From contig OZ038433.1 of NCBI GenBank assembly GCA_964036275.1, positions 21,312,485 to 21,376,484 of the forward strand: 64,000 bases of DNA, given 5' to 3'. The stretch comes from Litoditis marina. Its lineage: Eukaryota; Nematoda; Chromadorea; Rhabditida; Rhabditidae. The stretch's first letter is position 1. Every line of letters starts with the position of its first letter. Positions 46,101 to 58,800 of the stretch are shown one piece after another. The notes under the pieces are model-generated. The model was not told the origin of the DNA, searched no databases, and was given only the letters and a program-made list of their open reading frames with translations. Made by a program: the position numbers and the translations under genes.

Positions 46101-49100
46101 ATGATTGGAATAATAAAGTATAGATTGTTGCGATGGGGCCGGACATTGCCTTCGTGGCTGAATCGTTATACTCTCGTTTGTTCTCTGATTCTTACTCTTT
46201 TCTTTTACTCCAATCAAACACATAACCGAACCAGGTGAGATATATATTTAAACGGTTCGATTTCGAGCGCACAAACACACAACTGTATTTTTATCATAAA
46301 AGAGGGCAGTTAATAAAACAATCGTGAGAATGATGCAATTTAATTAATGCCATAGGAAAATTTCGAAAAGAGATCGAACAGTATAGTTCACACCATTCCT
46401 ACTGAGACTCCTACAGTAACCTTACAAACTTTCCGAAGGTTGTTGTGAAGCTGGAAATGTAGTTCATGGAAAATTCTCTCGATTTACTCTACCTGAGAAG
46501 AAGAATGAGGTGCGAAAATCCTTAACTTCTCCGATCAAAAGTAAGTGAGCAAAATGGCTTGAAAGTTTTGAAATCCTACTGTAGGAGTCTCAGTAGGAAT
46601 GAAAAAGACTATAATACACGTTTCAGTACGTAACGGGTTTTTGTGATGTTTCTAACTCTGAAACTAACTACAACTACCAGAATAAATTCGGAAATATCAA
46701 CAGTACGTTGAAAGTGGAAACGATGCAAGAATCGTTCATGTGCGTGCGTTGCAAAAAGCTTAGTTGAACACTTTGGTTGGTACTCAGAGTTTTTCGCCGG
46801 AATGCACAGATGAATTTCGGAAAACGTCTATGAAACTGTTCTATTTACTGAGTTCTTTTAGGGCAATAGAGATAGTGAAGGAGTCTTACGAAAAGGAACT
46901 TTTTGTATCTGTTTCCTACTTCTATCCGACTTCCAAAAGGTGCGCAATTCAACCCTTCACATGATTCTTTTCTTTTGTAAAGTAATCACAAGTTTTGTCA
47001 CTACACTATTGATGTGGCAGTGAGAGGTGCGTTTGATTTTCGTGTAAAGGTTTGACGGTCGAATGCAGGTACTAACAAATGAGTGTTCTATTTCAGTCGG
47101 CGGGACTCAGTTAATATCATTATAAATAGAAGGAAACATGAAGTACTGTATTATGCATAATAAATTAGTGTAATAAAAGAAAAAAGTTTCTGTTAACTAT
47201 TGACTTCGTGAAAGTTCTGATTTATTATGAGAAAAAGTTACTGGGTTTATTGTATTGCATCGTTTCGCCTCTCAATCTCGACGATTCTTCACTCTAGTTG
47301 GTGGTTGAGGCATCTTCAGGAGATGCCACCCAACTAGGATAAAAAGGAAATTAAATAAAAGTTTTTAAAGAAGTAAAAATCTTATACCTGATGCTCTGAG
47401 AATTTACGACTCGGCGCCCGCTTTATTCATGAAAATAGCATGTTTTAAGGAGGCGCATGCTAATGAACAACAGTTAAAACTGAGACGGCGACGACATTGT
47501 CGCGGCCGTCTCACGTTTCACTCATGTGCGTTGGGGTGGTCGTGTGAGTATAGGGTAGAAAATATCGGTCGTGTGCTGGTGTATTTGCAGTAATTCATAC
47601 GTTCAAAATTATACGCGAGAAAATGTTCTTCTCGTACTCCCGACTACTATGAACAGTGCTTTCGGCCAATATTTAAAACTGAGAATATGAGACGTGACAG
47701 CGATAGCACTATTCCATAATCAGCATACTTGTCAAATACCGTACACAACAATACGTGTTCATTCGAAAGTTATGTGTTCTGTGAATGGTGCTCTCAATAC
47801 AGTTGAACTTCGATTCAACACGACTATTGTATAAATCTTTTCTACTGCGACTGCAACATTACCCTCTCGGACGGGCCCTCCAATCACAATCAGCTAGCAC
47901 AACGTTCAACTTGGTCTTGAATATTATTGATTTGTTTACCGGTAGCATTACCCTAAGTGAATCAGTTGGAAATTTTAGTATAGTCGTCGCCAACGGAAAA
48001 GCGGGAGGACACTGTATATCTCACTTTCCGCTGTATACAGATAAGCTGACCGGTTACGTACTTAAATAGTGCGGTGGTTAGCCCATGTTACGAATCTTTT
48101 GCTCGCAGGTTCGATTCCAGCGAGAGACAGAAAATTGTCAATTTGGCATCTACTATGATCGAACTGGCTTGGTTGGCTTGGTAACAATTTATATTTCTCA
48201 TTTCAGTTTGGGAAACAACTCTGTTGCGGTAGTTCTGACGGGAAGTCGTCTCGTACTATATGAGTACACCAATGTCACATTCAAGGCGACCAATGGCACA
48301 CACGAAACGGTTTCTACTGTTCCAACAGAGATGTGAGTCGGTAAATACAAAAACTGAAGTGATAAATCTAGATCATATTCCGTGTTGGGGAAATATGGAA
48401 CATTCGTGTTATGCACAGTGTGAATGTGCACAAGGATAACATCAGTCGGCGTAGCAATCCCTCCAATCTCACGAGAAGATCATATCAGTTTCTAATGAGA
48501 TACTGCATGAGTTTCTCGTGAACTCTTAATGTTGTGGCATAGCAATCAATAGGATCTCATGAGAAGCTCATGCGAATAGCTCATGAGGTATCTCATGAGA
48601 TTTTTGAGGGATTGCTACGCCTGCAGGACGGGTTTCCCTTTGAACCAATACAAGCAAACCCGTACGGTGAACGTTTCGTTCAAAGTATGAACATTGAATT
48701 CAAATATACGCATTTTTAGTAAAAACATGTGTGACTGAATGTGTGTGTAGAAGCAGAGAAAACAGGAACTGTGTTTTCTACCAACCGTGTTTCGAAGAAT
48801 AACTCAGTGTTCTCTTTGTTTCGGTTAGCGCACTCTTTCAGTAACCAGTGAAATAGAGTAGCCAAACGTCTCTGCAGAACAAGGTAGCACTGTTTTCAGG
48901 GTAACTCCCCGCGGCGTTCCTTGTCCCTGGGGAAATGTTTTTGCCACCACAACTCTTATTGAAAATGTCACTTCCATCTCGATTTTTCTTGGAAATCGAT
49001 TCGCAGAGGTAATTTCAGGTACCAGAGGCCTCGGTCGAACTCAATCTTTTTACGTTGACATATGAAATATAGAATCTGAAAACCACCTTATTTGATATAA

Positions 49101-52100
49101 TTTTGATGTAATTTTATTTTACCAATAAAACTCAAAGAATGTAATTAGGCGGTTCTCAGATGAAATTCTGGCCTAGCTGTCCCACTTGTTTCCTCTTTCA
49201 TACGCTATCTATCTCCCTGCGTTCCTCGGGGGTACCAGTCTTGTGAAATAGTGCTCAAAGTGAGACGCAGGATGAAGAAGAACGAGCCGAGAATTTCTAG
49301 AGCACCAATAATGCACACTAATGATTCTGAAATACAGAATAACTATCATTTAAGAATACTTCTATCTGTATGTTCGAACACCCTCTCTGTCTTTTCAACA
49401 TAAAATAAGAGCCGATTGTGATTCGGCGAAAGACCAGTTCCACTGCGTATCCTTGATCTAATAAACCTTTCCTCTGGTATGAGAACAAATACGACTCGCC
49501 TGGCAACGCTCAAGCTATTTTGTGACCAATGACCTTTGATCAGATTCCGTTCCAAACACCAAAAACCAAAGAACACGATGTGGTTACCTGTATATCGCCC
49601 TTATTTGCCAATGAACAGTGGCAATTTCTCGTGTTCGCAGCACATATATATCGGATGTGAGTCTTATACCATTTTAACGAGTTTTGGCAAACTGGGCCGA
49701 TAATGCTGTATTTTGAAAAAAAATGGAAAAATCTAGTTTCTCAACTCATTTCGATACTTCATCGATTCCAAACTTAATTAATAATCCAATAGGACACATA
49801 GAAATTGGGCAATATTCACCTTGCTTACACTACAAGATTTCATGAATGACCATAATTATCACTTGGAATCGTTCCGTTACGTGCCACCTGACTACAAGTC
49901 TTCAGTAATGCCCCGAAATGCCGGTAACGCAATTCCACATAGGGGATTTTTATATTTAATTTTTTACATGTTTTATCTTTTTGTTTGACTTTCGTTTATT
50001 TCAATTGTACAAATTTATTTTATCTTTCTTCGCTATTCCAGGTACGGTAGTCACATGCATTTATATATTCGAAGCATGGTCTCACCTGTGTTTGATCTCA
50101 TGCAAGCATACGAAAGAGAGGTTTGTAGACTACTCAATTTCATTTCAACATAGTATTCAATTCTACATAGCATTGCAATTCTACATATTTTTCATTTCCC
50201 CCAGAGTCCCACGATATGCTGAACCCCCAGTCCGTGTTGATTACATTCTATTTAAGTTCCTCATTACCGGAAGAGTTCCAGAACATTCTTGGTAAGGGTG
50301 AAATGCTGATTAGGCAATTTGTGTTTTTTTTCATGATAGAAAACAGCCAATCGCAAAACTAGAGACGTTCAGGGTACGTATGCTAGACGATCCCGGCACC
50401 TTCATCCCATCCTGCGTCTCTCGCTCTGCCGCACTATTCCTTGTCTCTTACATCCCCGCGGGATGTAAGAGCAGAGAAATAGCGTATGTTTGAGGAGACG
50501 CAGGATGGGATGAAGGTGCCGGGATCTTCTAGCATACGTACTCAGATCTCATATCGCTTTATGGTGGGTTTGTCGTAACTCTTTATGAAACGACCAAATC
50601 ATCGTTGTAGTTTGATCTCGAGACACCATAATTCACGACTTTCGACCTAACGGGGTCAAACCACAAACAAACGAGGGATATAACATACACCGTATGAGCC
50701 TTCCTTAACTATATGACTTAACTTAACTATTCCTTATATGAGCCTTCCTTAACAATCGGTTGCTTCTCGTTTATTCAATTAACAATAGGTGTTGTATAGG
50801 GGTACTTGACGCTGCAGCCGTGGGTGAGACTAGGCCTGTCCTCCGTTCCGTTGAGCGTAGTGGACCCGAACAGAATGGTCCCATTCCGGAATCAGGAAGC
50901 CGCTCAGACAGATTGTCTTCTACAATACAAGGTACTGAAAGTTTTCAGGAAATACTAATAAAATGATAACACAAGGTATTCACAATACAATAGTTTATTA
51001 CGGGATCAGAATCGGTACAATGCGCCGCAACATATTATCTTTCCGAGTGTGCATATAGTCTGTTTCACGAAACAATAGCCCTCTACAGTAAGATAATAAA
51101 CTTTTAAGTGAATTTATCATATCTTGTAAATGTTGTATATAGCTTAAACTGTGTGATTAAGTTTTCCACTTTGTGTACTACAAGCGGTGAATCTTAAATT
51201 TTGTTTGTTGATTAGAGAAATGCGTTTGAATTTTTGAAAGATTACTGTAGATTACGGTCCTCATTCACAGATGACAGTTAACATTTTGATGAGATTAGAA
51301 ACTCAGGTATTATAAGTGTTTTTAGTGTTTTTTAGAGGAAAATCAGAAAAAAAACTGAAAAACACAAAGAATTCGACTGAATAAATATAATGAGAGTTGG
51401 TGGTTCACTACAATGAAACGTATTTTCACAGGAAACGGCCAAGTTCATCACTTTTATGGACTTGGATGACATTTTGATACCACGAGTTGGTTCTACCTAC
51501 TTGGAGGAATTCGAATACTTCTTTCACACGAACCCGGCAATTTCTTTCCTGAATTACGAAAAACAAAACGTTGAGTTGAGAGGAAGTGAGTTATTCATTG
51601 TTATTTTACTTGTAGAAAGCGCTGAGAGTAAATCGTAGCGAGAATCAGAGAAGAATTTTGAAAAAAGAATGTGATATGAATAGCTCATATAAGTTGTTGA
51701 AACTAGGAAAACAACAGAAAAAGAGAAAATCTGAATGTGACACGTTCTGGTTCCACCTCAGACTATGTCTCCAAAAGATATGTTTATGAGATATGTTCTC
51801 TTAGACATAGTATTTTTCAGCACACTAAAAGTTTCGTATTTGATCAGTTATGTGGCATTGCATAAATGTGATTTACCCATCGATCACAATATTTCGACTG
51901 AACTTTCTCACTTCCTCTTAGAGGGTTTTATAGAAAACACCACACATGACCCATTTGTTCTAGAGCGAGACTCGTCTCACTTCAATCTACCCGAGATGTT
52001 TGGCAGCATACGCTACTCGAAGAATGTAGGTTCTCCATAGAATTTCTGGCGGCGTAGCAATCCCCACAAAAGTTCATGGGATCACCTCATGAGCTATTGG

Positions 52101-55100
52101 AACAAGCTTCTCAATAGATTCTATCGATTCATATGCTACAACATTGAGAGTGCACGAGTAGCTCACGAGGTATCGCATGAGAAACTCATGTGAGCTTCTC
52201 ATGAGGTTGAAGGGATTGCTACGCCGCCTGGTATTTGTTTTATTGGCAGTGTACGGAAATTTTGGTCTGTTTAACACATACATTTTATTGATCAGTTGAT
52301 CATTTTCAGAATCGTTTCTTATTTCTGTTTTTTGTATGAAATTTGATACAAACAGCTTCCGATATACAGTCGAAAATGTTGAAGTGTGCATTGGAGACCA
52401 ATAACTGAACGTGAAATGTTCGAAATGATGTGAACAAAACCGACCAAACTTGGACAACATTATTTTGAATTCTTGTTCAGAGAGAGACGGGGAAAAGTGT
52501 AATGCGACCCTCCACATTCAACTCAACCTGGATTCATTGGCCATTGGTCCTGCCAAACAATACGATTAAGTGAGTTCGACACCCATTGGCACCTTGGCAA
52601 AGTTCAAACAAGAGATCACCATTTGGCTGAACTATCTGGTCAGCATGATCATTCAACATTGAAGGAATAGTTGTTGAACATAAATATTGTTTGTGAAACG
52701 AAAAAAACCACTTGAATAGATATGTATTTTCTTTTTCTTCGTCTTGCTGATACATGTAGGAAATGTAGCCTTATTCCGTGGGGGGCTCGGAAACTATGAG
52801 AACGCCTAGAAATGGTTTGAAACAAGTTCTACGAAAGGTGATAGTGTTTTTATGTAGAGGTTAATAAGTAACTACTAATCTACGTTGTGGACACCTACGT
52901 TTTGCTCACACATAGAAGATCAGTGTCGCAGAAGTAGGTAATTAGCGACCGGTCACCGCAGTGTACCCTTACTCTTCCTTATTTGCTGGGAAATATGAAT
53001 ATGAATGGATTTAGTTGAATGGTCCAATACCATCTGCCCCGCCTCGCTTCATTGGTAGTGCTGTTCGCCGTCATTGTTGCGAGAGTGTAGACTATTACTA
53101 GCTATGATGAGGGTTTCCTAACAATATAACGAGAATGATTGCGTGAAAAACTACGTTACTCGTTCAACTCGATCGTAGTGAGTGACATGAGGCACAACGC
53201 ACAGGAGTAACACAGAGAACGTCTACTATCTTTCCCATCGTTGTCTATGGTTGTGAAACATAGCTTCATGATAATATTGTGTATTATGTGCAACAAAAAC
53301 TCTTTGTTAGTTTCCGAATAATTTTGGATTTCACCTCTTATACTTATGTATTTTTATATTGCTTTATCTACATCCAAAGATCAAAGATCAGAGAATGTGG
53401 CACTCGTGCATTATAGAAATAGAAAACACGAGATTGAAGAATGAATTGAGACCATAGTGATTATGATTTCACGTTTCCATTTTTTCAACTGCAGTGAAAA
53501 TATTCATCACATATTTAGGTACGAGGTGGCCCCTGAAATGAACTCGATTGTGCATCTCAGAACGTTTCAACACGTGAGTGAACTATTTCATAGTGTACAA
53601 CCAAATATACTGGTTCTAGTGTTCGGAAGTTCTAAAAATACCTCGTTGAACCGTTGAAATTGAGAATCTTGGTTTTTTCATGATGGACAAAGTGTATAAA
53701 AATTTCTTCATTCAGAAATATAGTTCGCTCATCGCCACAGAAAAAAATTCATTTGTTTAGTGCACACCATTCCTACTGAGACTCCTACAGTAACCTTACA
53801 AACTTTCCGAAGGCTGTTGTGAAGCTGAAAATGACGTTCATAGAAAATGCTTTCGTATACGTACTCTACCTGAGAACGAGAAGGACGTACTAGAATTCTC
53901 AACTTCTCCGATCAAAAGTAAGTGAGCGAAACGGTTCGGAAGTTCCGAAATCCTACTGTAGGAGTGTCAGCAGGAATGGAAAAGACTATAACTATGGTTC
54001 AATTCGCGGTGTATGTATGTACTCAATTTTCAATAATGTCCGTGCCAGACTACTGGAAATTCCTCAAGCACGATAGAAGAGCCGTTGTATTCAGCAGAAA
54101 CGTTCTTCAAGAAACACTCCGAAATATTGATTCGGAAAGAGTCCATAGAATCTATTCAATCGGATTTCGAACGGTGGGCTAAATGTTATTAGTCCCATGG
54201 AGATGTATGAAGCTCTCAGAAACTACATTACTACCTGATATGAATTCCATATGAATTCCAGGTAAACCATTGTTCAATTGATTGCCTTTTCGAAAAAATC
54301 CGAGCAAGTGTTTCAACTTTTTTTCTAGAACTTCTCTAAGTTATGTTTGAGATTACTTTAGAATGTGTTAATTGAATGAATTCAATCGGATTTCTTCGAA
54401 AATGTTTATAAAACAAATCTTCGGTGGGACTGGGAGGCAGAAACATATTTTTCCAGTCAATCTCTGACGAAACTTACTAGTAAAAGAAAATTATGATTGT
54501 TTCAGAATGCTGCGAACTGACGCCGTCAGTGAAGTATTCCCCACTCTTCCTCGAGAATGGTACTACTTTGACCTCATCGCTCCCTGCTACTATGAAAAGT
54601 TCCACAAACTCTACTATGGAGGTCGTAAAGAAGAGATTGGATGTGTGGGACCGGACTCTTGTGACGTGGGTTTTACTTGATCTTTTCTGATTCGACAAAA
54701 GCTCCTTTGGCGCAGTAGGCGTTAGAACCTTCACATTTGCTGTGAGGAGAAGTCGACTCCTATGTTGTCCTAAGACAAGAAATATAGCTCACTCTCTCTC
54801 CCTCTTTCTATATTTCTATTTTTTCCTCAGACTCTTTTTCTCTCGCTCTCTACCTCGTTTCTCTCCGACTGAAGTGGCTGAAAATAGAAGAGGCAACTGA
54901 GAGGAAGAACTGAAAGAAAGATCAAAAACAAACGAATATTAGATAAATAAACGAACAACGGTATATGTTGTTCTATCCCGCTGTTTTTGAGGTTTGTTCC
55001 AAGTGTATTATGGTGTACATCGGGTGCAAATAACAATTCTGCTCTCAGAAAGTTGGCCCCTCATTTCTGCGAATAGCAGACTACTACAGCGAGAGAGCAC

Positions 55101-55393
55101 GCACGTCAATGAGACCGCAGACAGACCGAGGTAGTCTGCGTCTCTCATATCTGCACACTCTCTCGTCGATACCGGTATGAAAGTGGCTGAGCAACTGACG
55201 AGGAGATTGGGACTTGTGTGAGTATGTGAGTATAGTCCTCTACTCATTGTGATCTTTCCAGATGCCCCCACAACCCGGTACCTCCTGTGTCAATGCTGGG
55301 GCCATGTATTCTTCATCGGAACCCGGTCAATTCTACAGTATTCACCACTTCCGGAACCCCGTATTTTACAGAGACATAGAGTGTGTCAAATAA
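46101..55393 (+). CDS. GT92 (DUF23) glycosyltransferase, type II membrane protein, 14 exons, 529 aa
   Basis: Exons: 46101-46234, 46862-46939, 48207-48332, 48900-49008, 49544-49656, 50042-50120, 50800-50931, 51432-51585, 51922-52025, 52481-52569, 53519-53573, 54049-54173, 54506-54665, 55262-55393, all in phase. A single hydrophobic segment at about residues 23-36 follows a basic N-terminus, so type II Golgi topology is inferred. GT92 hallmarks run in order: VVTCISPLFANEQW, GSHMHLYIRSM, GYLTLQPW, RNQEAAQTDCLLQYK, the metal-binding DLDD (267-270) in FITFMDLDDILIP, GKSVMRP...WIHW and a Cys-rich C-terminus. GT92 enzymes transfer galactose to fucose or related acceptors on N-glycans in nematodes; the exact substrate here is unknown. 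AATAAA at 55389-55394 overlaps the stop. The acceptor of exon 9 could also be at 51933, also in frame. Five palindromic MITEs sit in its introns. Confidence 0.93.
46382..46613. mobile_element. Palindromic MITE (CTACTGAGACTCCTAC family), copy 1, GT92 intron 1
   Basis: The inverted ends contain CATTCCTACTGAGACTCC and GGAGTCTCAGTAGGAATG. The outermost bases are TATAGT and ACTATA. It matches 53757-53990 along its length. Confidence 0.85.
48068..48130 (+). repeat. tRNA-like sequence
   Basis: A-box-like GTGCGGTGGTTAGC and B-box GGTTCGATTCC are correctly spaced. The acceptor stem is not convincing, so it is a tRNA-derived repeat or pseudogene in GT92 intron 2. Confidence 0.5.
48446..48622. mobile_element. 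Palindromic MITE (GGCGTAGCAATCCC family), copy 1, GT92 intron 3
   Basis: Ends CGGCGTAGCAATCCC and GGGATTGCTACGCC frame a body rich in CTCATGAG-type palindromes. It matches 52048-52228. Confidence 0.85.
50374..50541. mobile_element. 168-bp perfect-ended palindrome, copy 1, GT92 intron 6
   Basis: Ends GTACGTATGCTAGA and TCTAGCATACGTAC. The centre is around CATCCCCGCGGGATG. It is equal in length and nearly identical to 60696-60863. A half-copy lies at about 57729-57770. Confidence 0.9.
52048..52228. mobile_element. Palindromic MITE (GGCGTAGCAATCCC family), copy 2, GT92 intron 9
   Basis: Ends GGCGGCGTAGCAATCCC and GGGATTGCTACGCCGCC. It starts 23 bp after the donor of exon 9. Confidence 0.85.
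53757..53990. mobile_element. Palindromic MITE (CTACTG AGACTCCTAC family), copy 2, GT92 intron 11
   Basis: Collinear with 46382-46613, including inner blocks CTTACAAACTTTCCGAAGG and CTTCTCCGATCAAAAGTAAG. It ends about 58 bp before exon 12. Confidence 0.85.
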
Positions 55394-55394
55394 A
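55389..55394 (+). terminator. GT92 polyadenylation signal overlapping the stop codon
   Basis: AATAAA includes the TAA stop at 55391-55393. If used, the 3' UTR would be only about 15-25 nt. Confidence 0.5.
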
Positions 55395-55897
55395 TAACTG
55401 ATAATATTGTGATTGGGTTAGCGTTACATTTATTCACAATGAAAACACTGGATGTAAATGGGTGAAGAAGTTAAAACGTTTTTGCTTGCACTGCTCGGAG
55501 AGACGAATACTTATAGGGTGGAAAGTATCTGAGTCAACCTCAAAATATACGATTGATGGATGTTTCATAGTTCTTGTTCAGGTAATCTCCAAAACTAATA
55601 TTTAATCTTTCCACATTTGTTATTTTAACTAACGATTATTGTAGTTTGATCTCAAAAAAGTTGTGGATAAAAATGCAAATAGAGTAGATTATGACGAGAA
55701 AAGCACTTGCCTTGAATGATTGCCTTGATCGCAGCGAAACCCATACCCCCTCTAGAAAATCGCCTCTCAGATTTAAAACAATCGACGAACACTTTATAAT
55801 ACCCGAAAGAGAACACTTTACAATACATGAAAATAAGAAATTTAACTAAAAGCAATAAATACAAAAACACTACATACGGCAAATATTCTTGGATAGT
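55394..55897. other. Spacer between convergent genes
   Basis: The GT92 gene ends at 55393 and the reverse-strand gene ends at 55898. A reverse-strand AATAAA lies at 55428-55433. A short coding-like reverse-strand block near 55706-55751 lies beyond that gene's stop and could not be joined to anything. Confidence 0.5.
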
Positions 55898-58800
55898 CTA
55901 GAAGCCAACCACATAGTTGTATTCCTTGTATCTGTCGTTGACCGCGGCCTTGACGGGCGTCTGGTCGTGTCGCGCGGCGTCCCGTCGATACGCAATCGAT
56001 ATTCGGTCGTTGGCGGCGACATCGGCGGTAGAGATGGGCGAGCAGGCGAGTCCGAATCGGGAACTCATGCCAGAAAACAGCTCATCCTGAACTCAGAACG
56101 ATTAGCGTCACGAAAGCGAGAGAGCATGGAGGTCAATGAGACCACAGACATCTGCGTCTCTTTGACCTGCGTACTCTCGCGTCGAGGCCGCTACAGAAGT
56201 AGCTGACGGTCAATTTGCTGGTCTGAGAAGTTAGTTTGATCAGGGCTCCAACTACAAACACAGCTGTTTTTCCGTTGTAGTTTGATCTTCTCGAACAGCA
56301 CAGTTGGCTCACAGTTTGAAAACATCTCTAACTTCAAACACGGCAGAAATGATGACCAACATGTATATTTTTATCATGCTCTTTCTTGAACGACATCTGT
56401 ACTCGAAAGACAACGAAAGTCATCGCACAACAAAAACGCACAGTGAACCTATATTATTGTAGTGTAGTGCCATAGTCGAAAATGGCCATTACATTGCTTC
56501 CATTGCATTCCAAATCCTTTCCGTTGTTCAAAAGCAATTTACAATCCTTCAATTGAATCGAAATCTCAACTGCATACTGTACATGTGCGCGTAGAAAAAA
56601 GTATATGATTAACACACGCCAGACGTAAATGTTCTGTTCAAACTACGAAAATGCTAGTCACCACCTACTTCGGCAGAGTTCCGCTGCTCACAGTAGAATC
56701 GATTGTCTCGCAGATCGTAGTAGGCTGACGGGGCCGTTACTGCAATCAAAGAAACCGTTCCCCTACAATCTGAGTTTCACGAAAAGTTTAAAAAGCTCAA
56801 AAAAGCTTCTCAATGTCTTCCCATAGACCATGAAAAAACTTTCTGATTGAAAATTTGTAAAATTTGCATAACATCAAGCAATACAAAAGAGGACATGAAC
56901 ATTTTCACTGTGACGTAACCTGACTTGGTTAATTTACGTCCAGATTTATTTTCATTTTTTGTCTCCGTTTGTGTTGTCGTATATGATAGAAAGTTTTAAA
57001 AATATTTTTTTACTTCTATAGGCTATTTTGAGCATACCCCGTACGCAACCCCCCTATCTTGGTTCATTTACGTTCAGATTTATTTTTATTTTTTAGTCTC
57101 TAATTGTGTTGTCGTATATTTATATAAAGTTTTAAAAATATTTTTGTCCTTATATAGGCTATTTTGAGCATACCCCGTACGCAACCCCCTTATCGGTGTC
57201 ATTACGTTATTCTGAGAAAACGAAGAAAGATAGAGATATAAAAGTATATATTTTTGATAATGGTTTTTCATTTGCCAAAAAGTCAGATTGTGAACTCATT
57301 AGTCAAAATTAGAGCGGGACGGATTCTTGAAACAGAATCTTATACGTACTGCTTGCTTGGCTTGTACAATGGAGGACTGTCATTTCATATTGAAATGTCG
57401 AGTCTTTGTGTTGGGAAAAAAGTTATTCAATGACACACTCTCCACCTTATTTTTTATCTTCCATATCTCCATTTTCTCGTGATTGGAACGCCACATGTAC
57501 AAATGTGGAGAGACACGTGTTCGATCGCAAATAAACACTATATTCTATTTGGTAACCCTGGCACAGTTATAATATTAATGATAAGTACGGTAAACACATA
57601 ATTGGTTACGCAATCTAAGGCACAAGCGGCCGTCGCCAACAGGCGGGTAGCGATTTCTCGGTAATCTCACGAGATTACCTCATGCACCTAATCTCGTGAA
57701 AGAGTATGGCAAAGTGAGAGACGGTGATTATGAAGGTGCCGGGTTGTTCTAGCATTACGTGCTCAGATCTACACGAGAGTAGAAGAGCATGCTCACCCGC
57801 TTTTCCGGGATCGTCGTTGAAAATGAGCATTCGCAACATGGGAATGACTACCGCCTCGACAGTGCGAACTGAACCCGATGAAGTAGATAGCATGGTCGGC
57901 TGGAAATGAATGAAATATATAGAAAAACACATGTTCTTAACGAGAAAATTGAAGTTGACTATGGTGGAACTCCCCCCCCCCTCCCAACCATACTAAAATC
58001 TAAAAAATCTCGAAGGGTCAAAATTCAACTTCGAATTTTATTATTTTCCATCTTCGACCTGGCTACAACTTCAATGGTGAGAGTCAAACTTCCATACTTC
58101 AATGTCTACTTTTATCATCACTTCACTCTCCAATTTGGTGTTACAGGCTGATAACTGAACTTCTATAACTGGTTAACTTGCAAGTTTCAGTCGTTCTCCT
58201 TCCCTATCTGACAAGAACAAATACGATCTTAAAACACAAACAAATCCAAAACCAGTGAAGAACGCACGCAATCCGTAAAGACTTGAGTTTTCGCGTGGAC
58301 GACTTTTCTTCGCAACAAAATGATGCCGGCAGACGACATGAAGGAGTCACTTTTCTCCTTTCCGAGGCGGAATCCCGAAAAACCGCTCCGTTTCTTGCCA
58401 GTCATGTCTTCCGAATCGAAACTTCAACGGAGAACTGATTTTACAAAAAAACAATGTTTCTGTTCAAGTTCGGTTTCAAAACACGTCATAATTTAAGACA
58501 AACTAAGGGATCAAACTACAAAGAGGGATAGAGCGAGTTCTGCCGCATATGGGTGTTTTGAAGCAAACCCCATAGTATGGTTCAGTTATGCCTATTCCAC
58601 TGAAAGACGAGTTTAATATGTAAGAGGATAGAGTTGTGTTGCCCTTTTTATGTTGGTAAACAGAATTGGGGTTTATTGTACAAACAATTGTCCCCCCCCC
58701 CCCCCCCCCCCTTGAGCCGAGATAGGTTGGAATCCGACCTGTAGTACAATCATCCCCCACCCCCATTGGGTGGGGGGCGATTGTTTAACAGGTCCGGGGT

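Noticed and set aside
47785..48069. 94-codon forward frame
   Set aside because: It lies in GT92 intron 2; exons 2 and 3 join in phase without it.
49981..50295. Candidate GT92 exon near 50198-50287
   Set aside because: It is out of phase with exon 6. The exon at 50800-50931 supplies the expected GYLTLQPW continuation exactly.
55706..55751. Short reverse block reading GGMGFAAIKAIIQG
   Set aside because: It lies after the stop of the reverse-strand gene and cannot be joined in phase to any visible exon.
58320..58499. Forward ATG frame beginning MMPADDMKES
   Set aside because: No forward promoter or splice context. It is antisense to a coding-like reverse block whose phase fits the reverse-strand gene.
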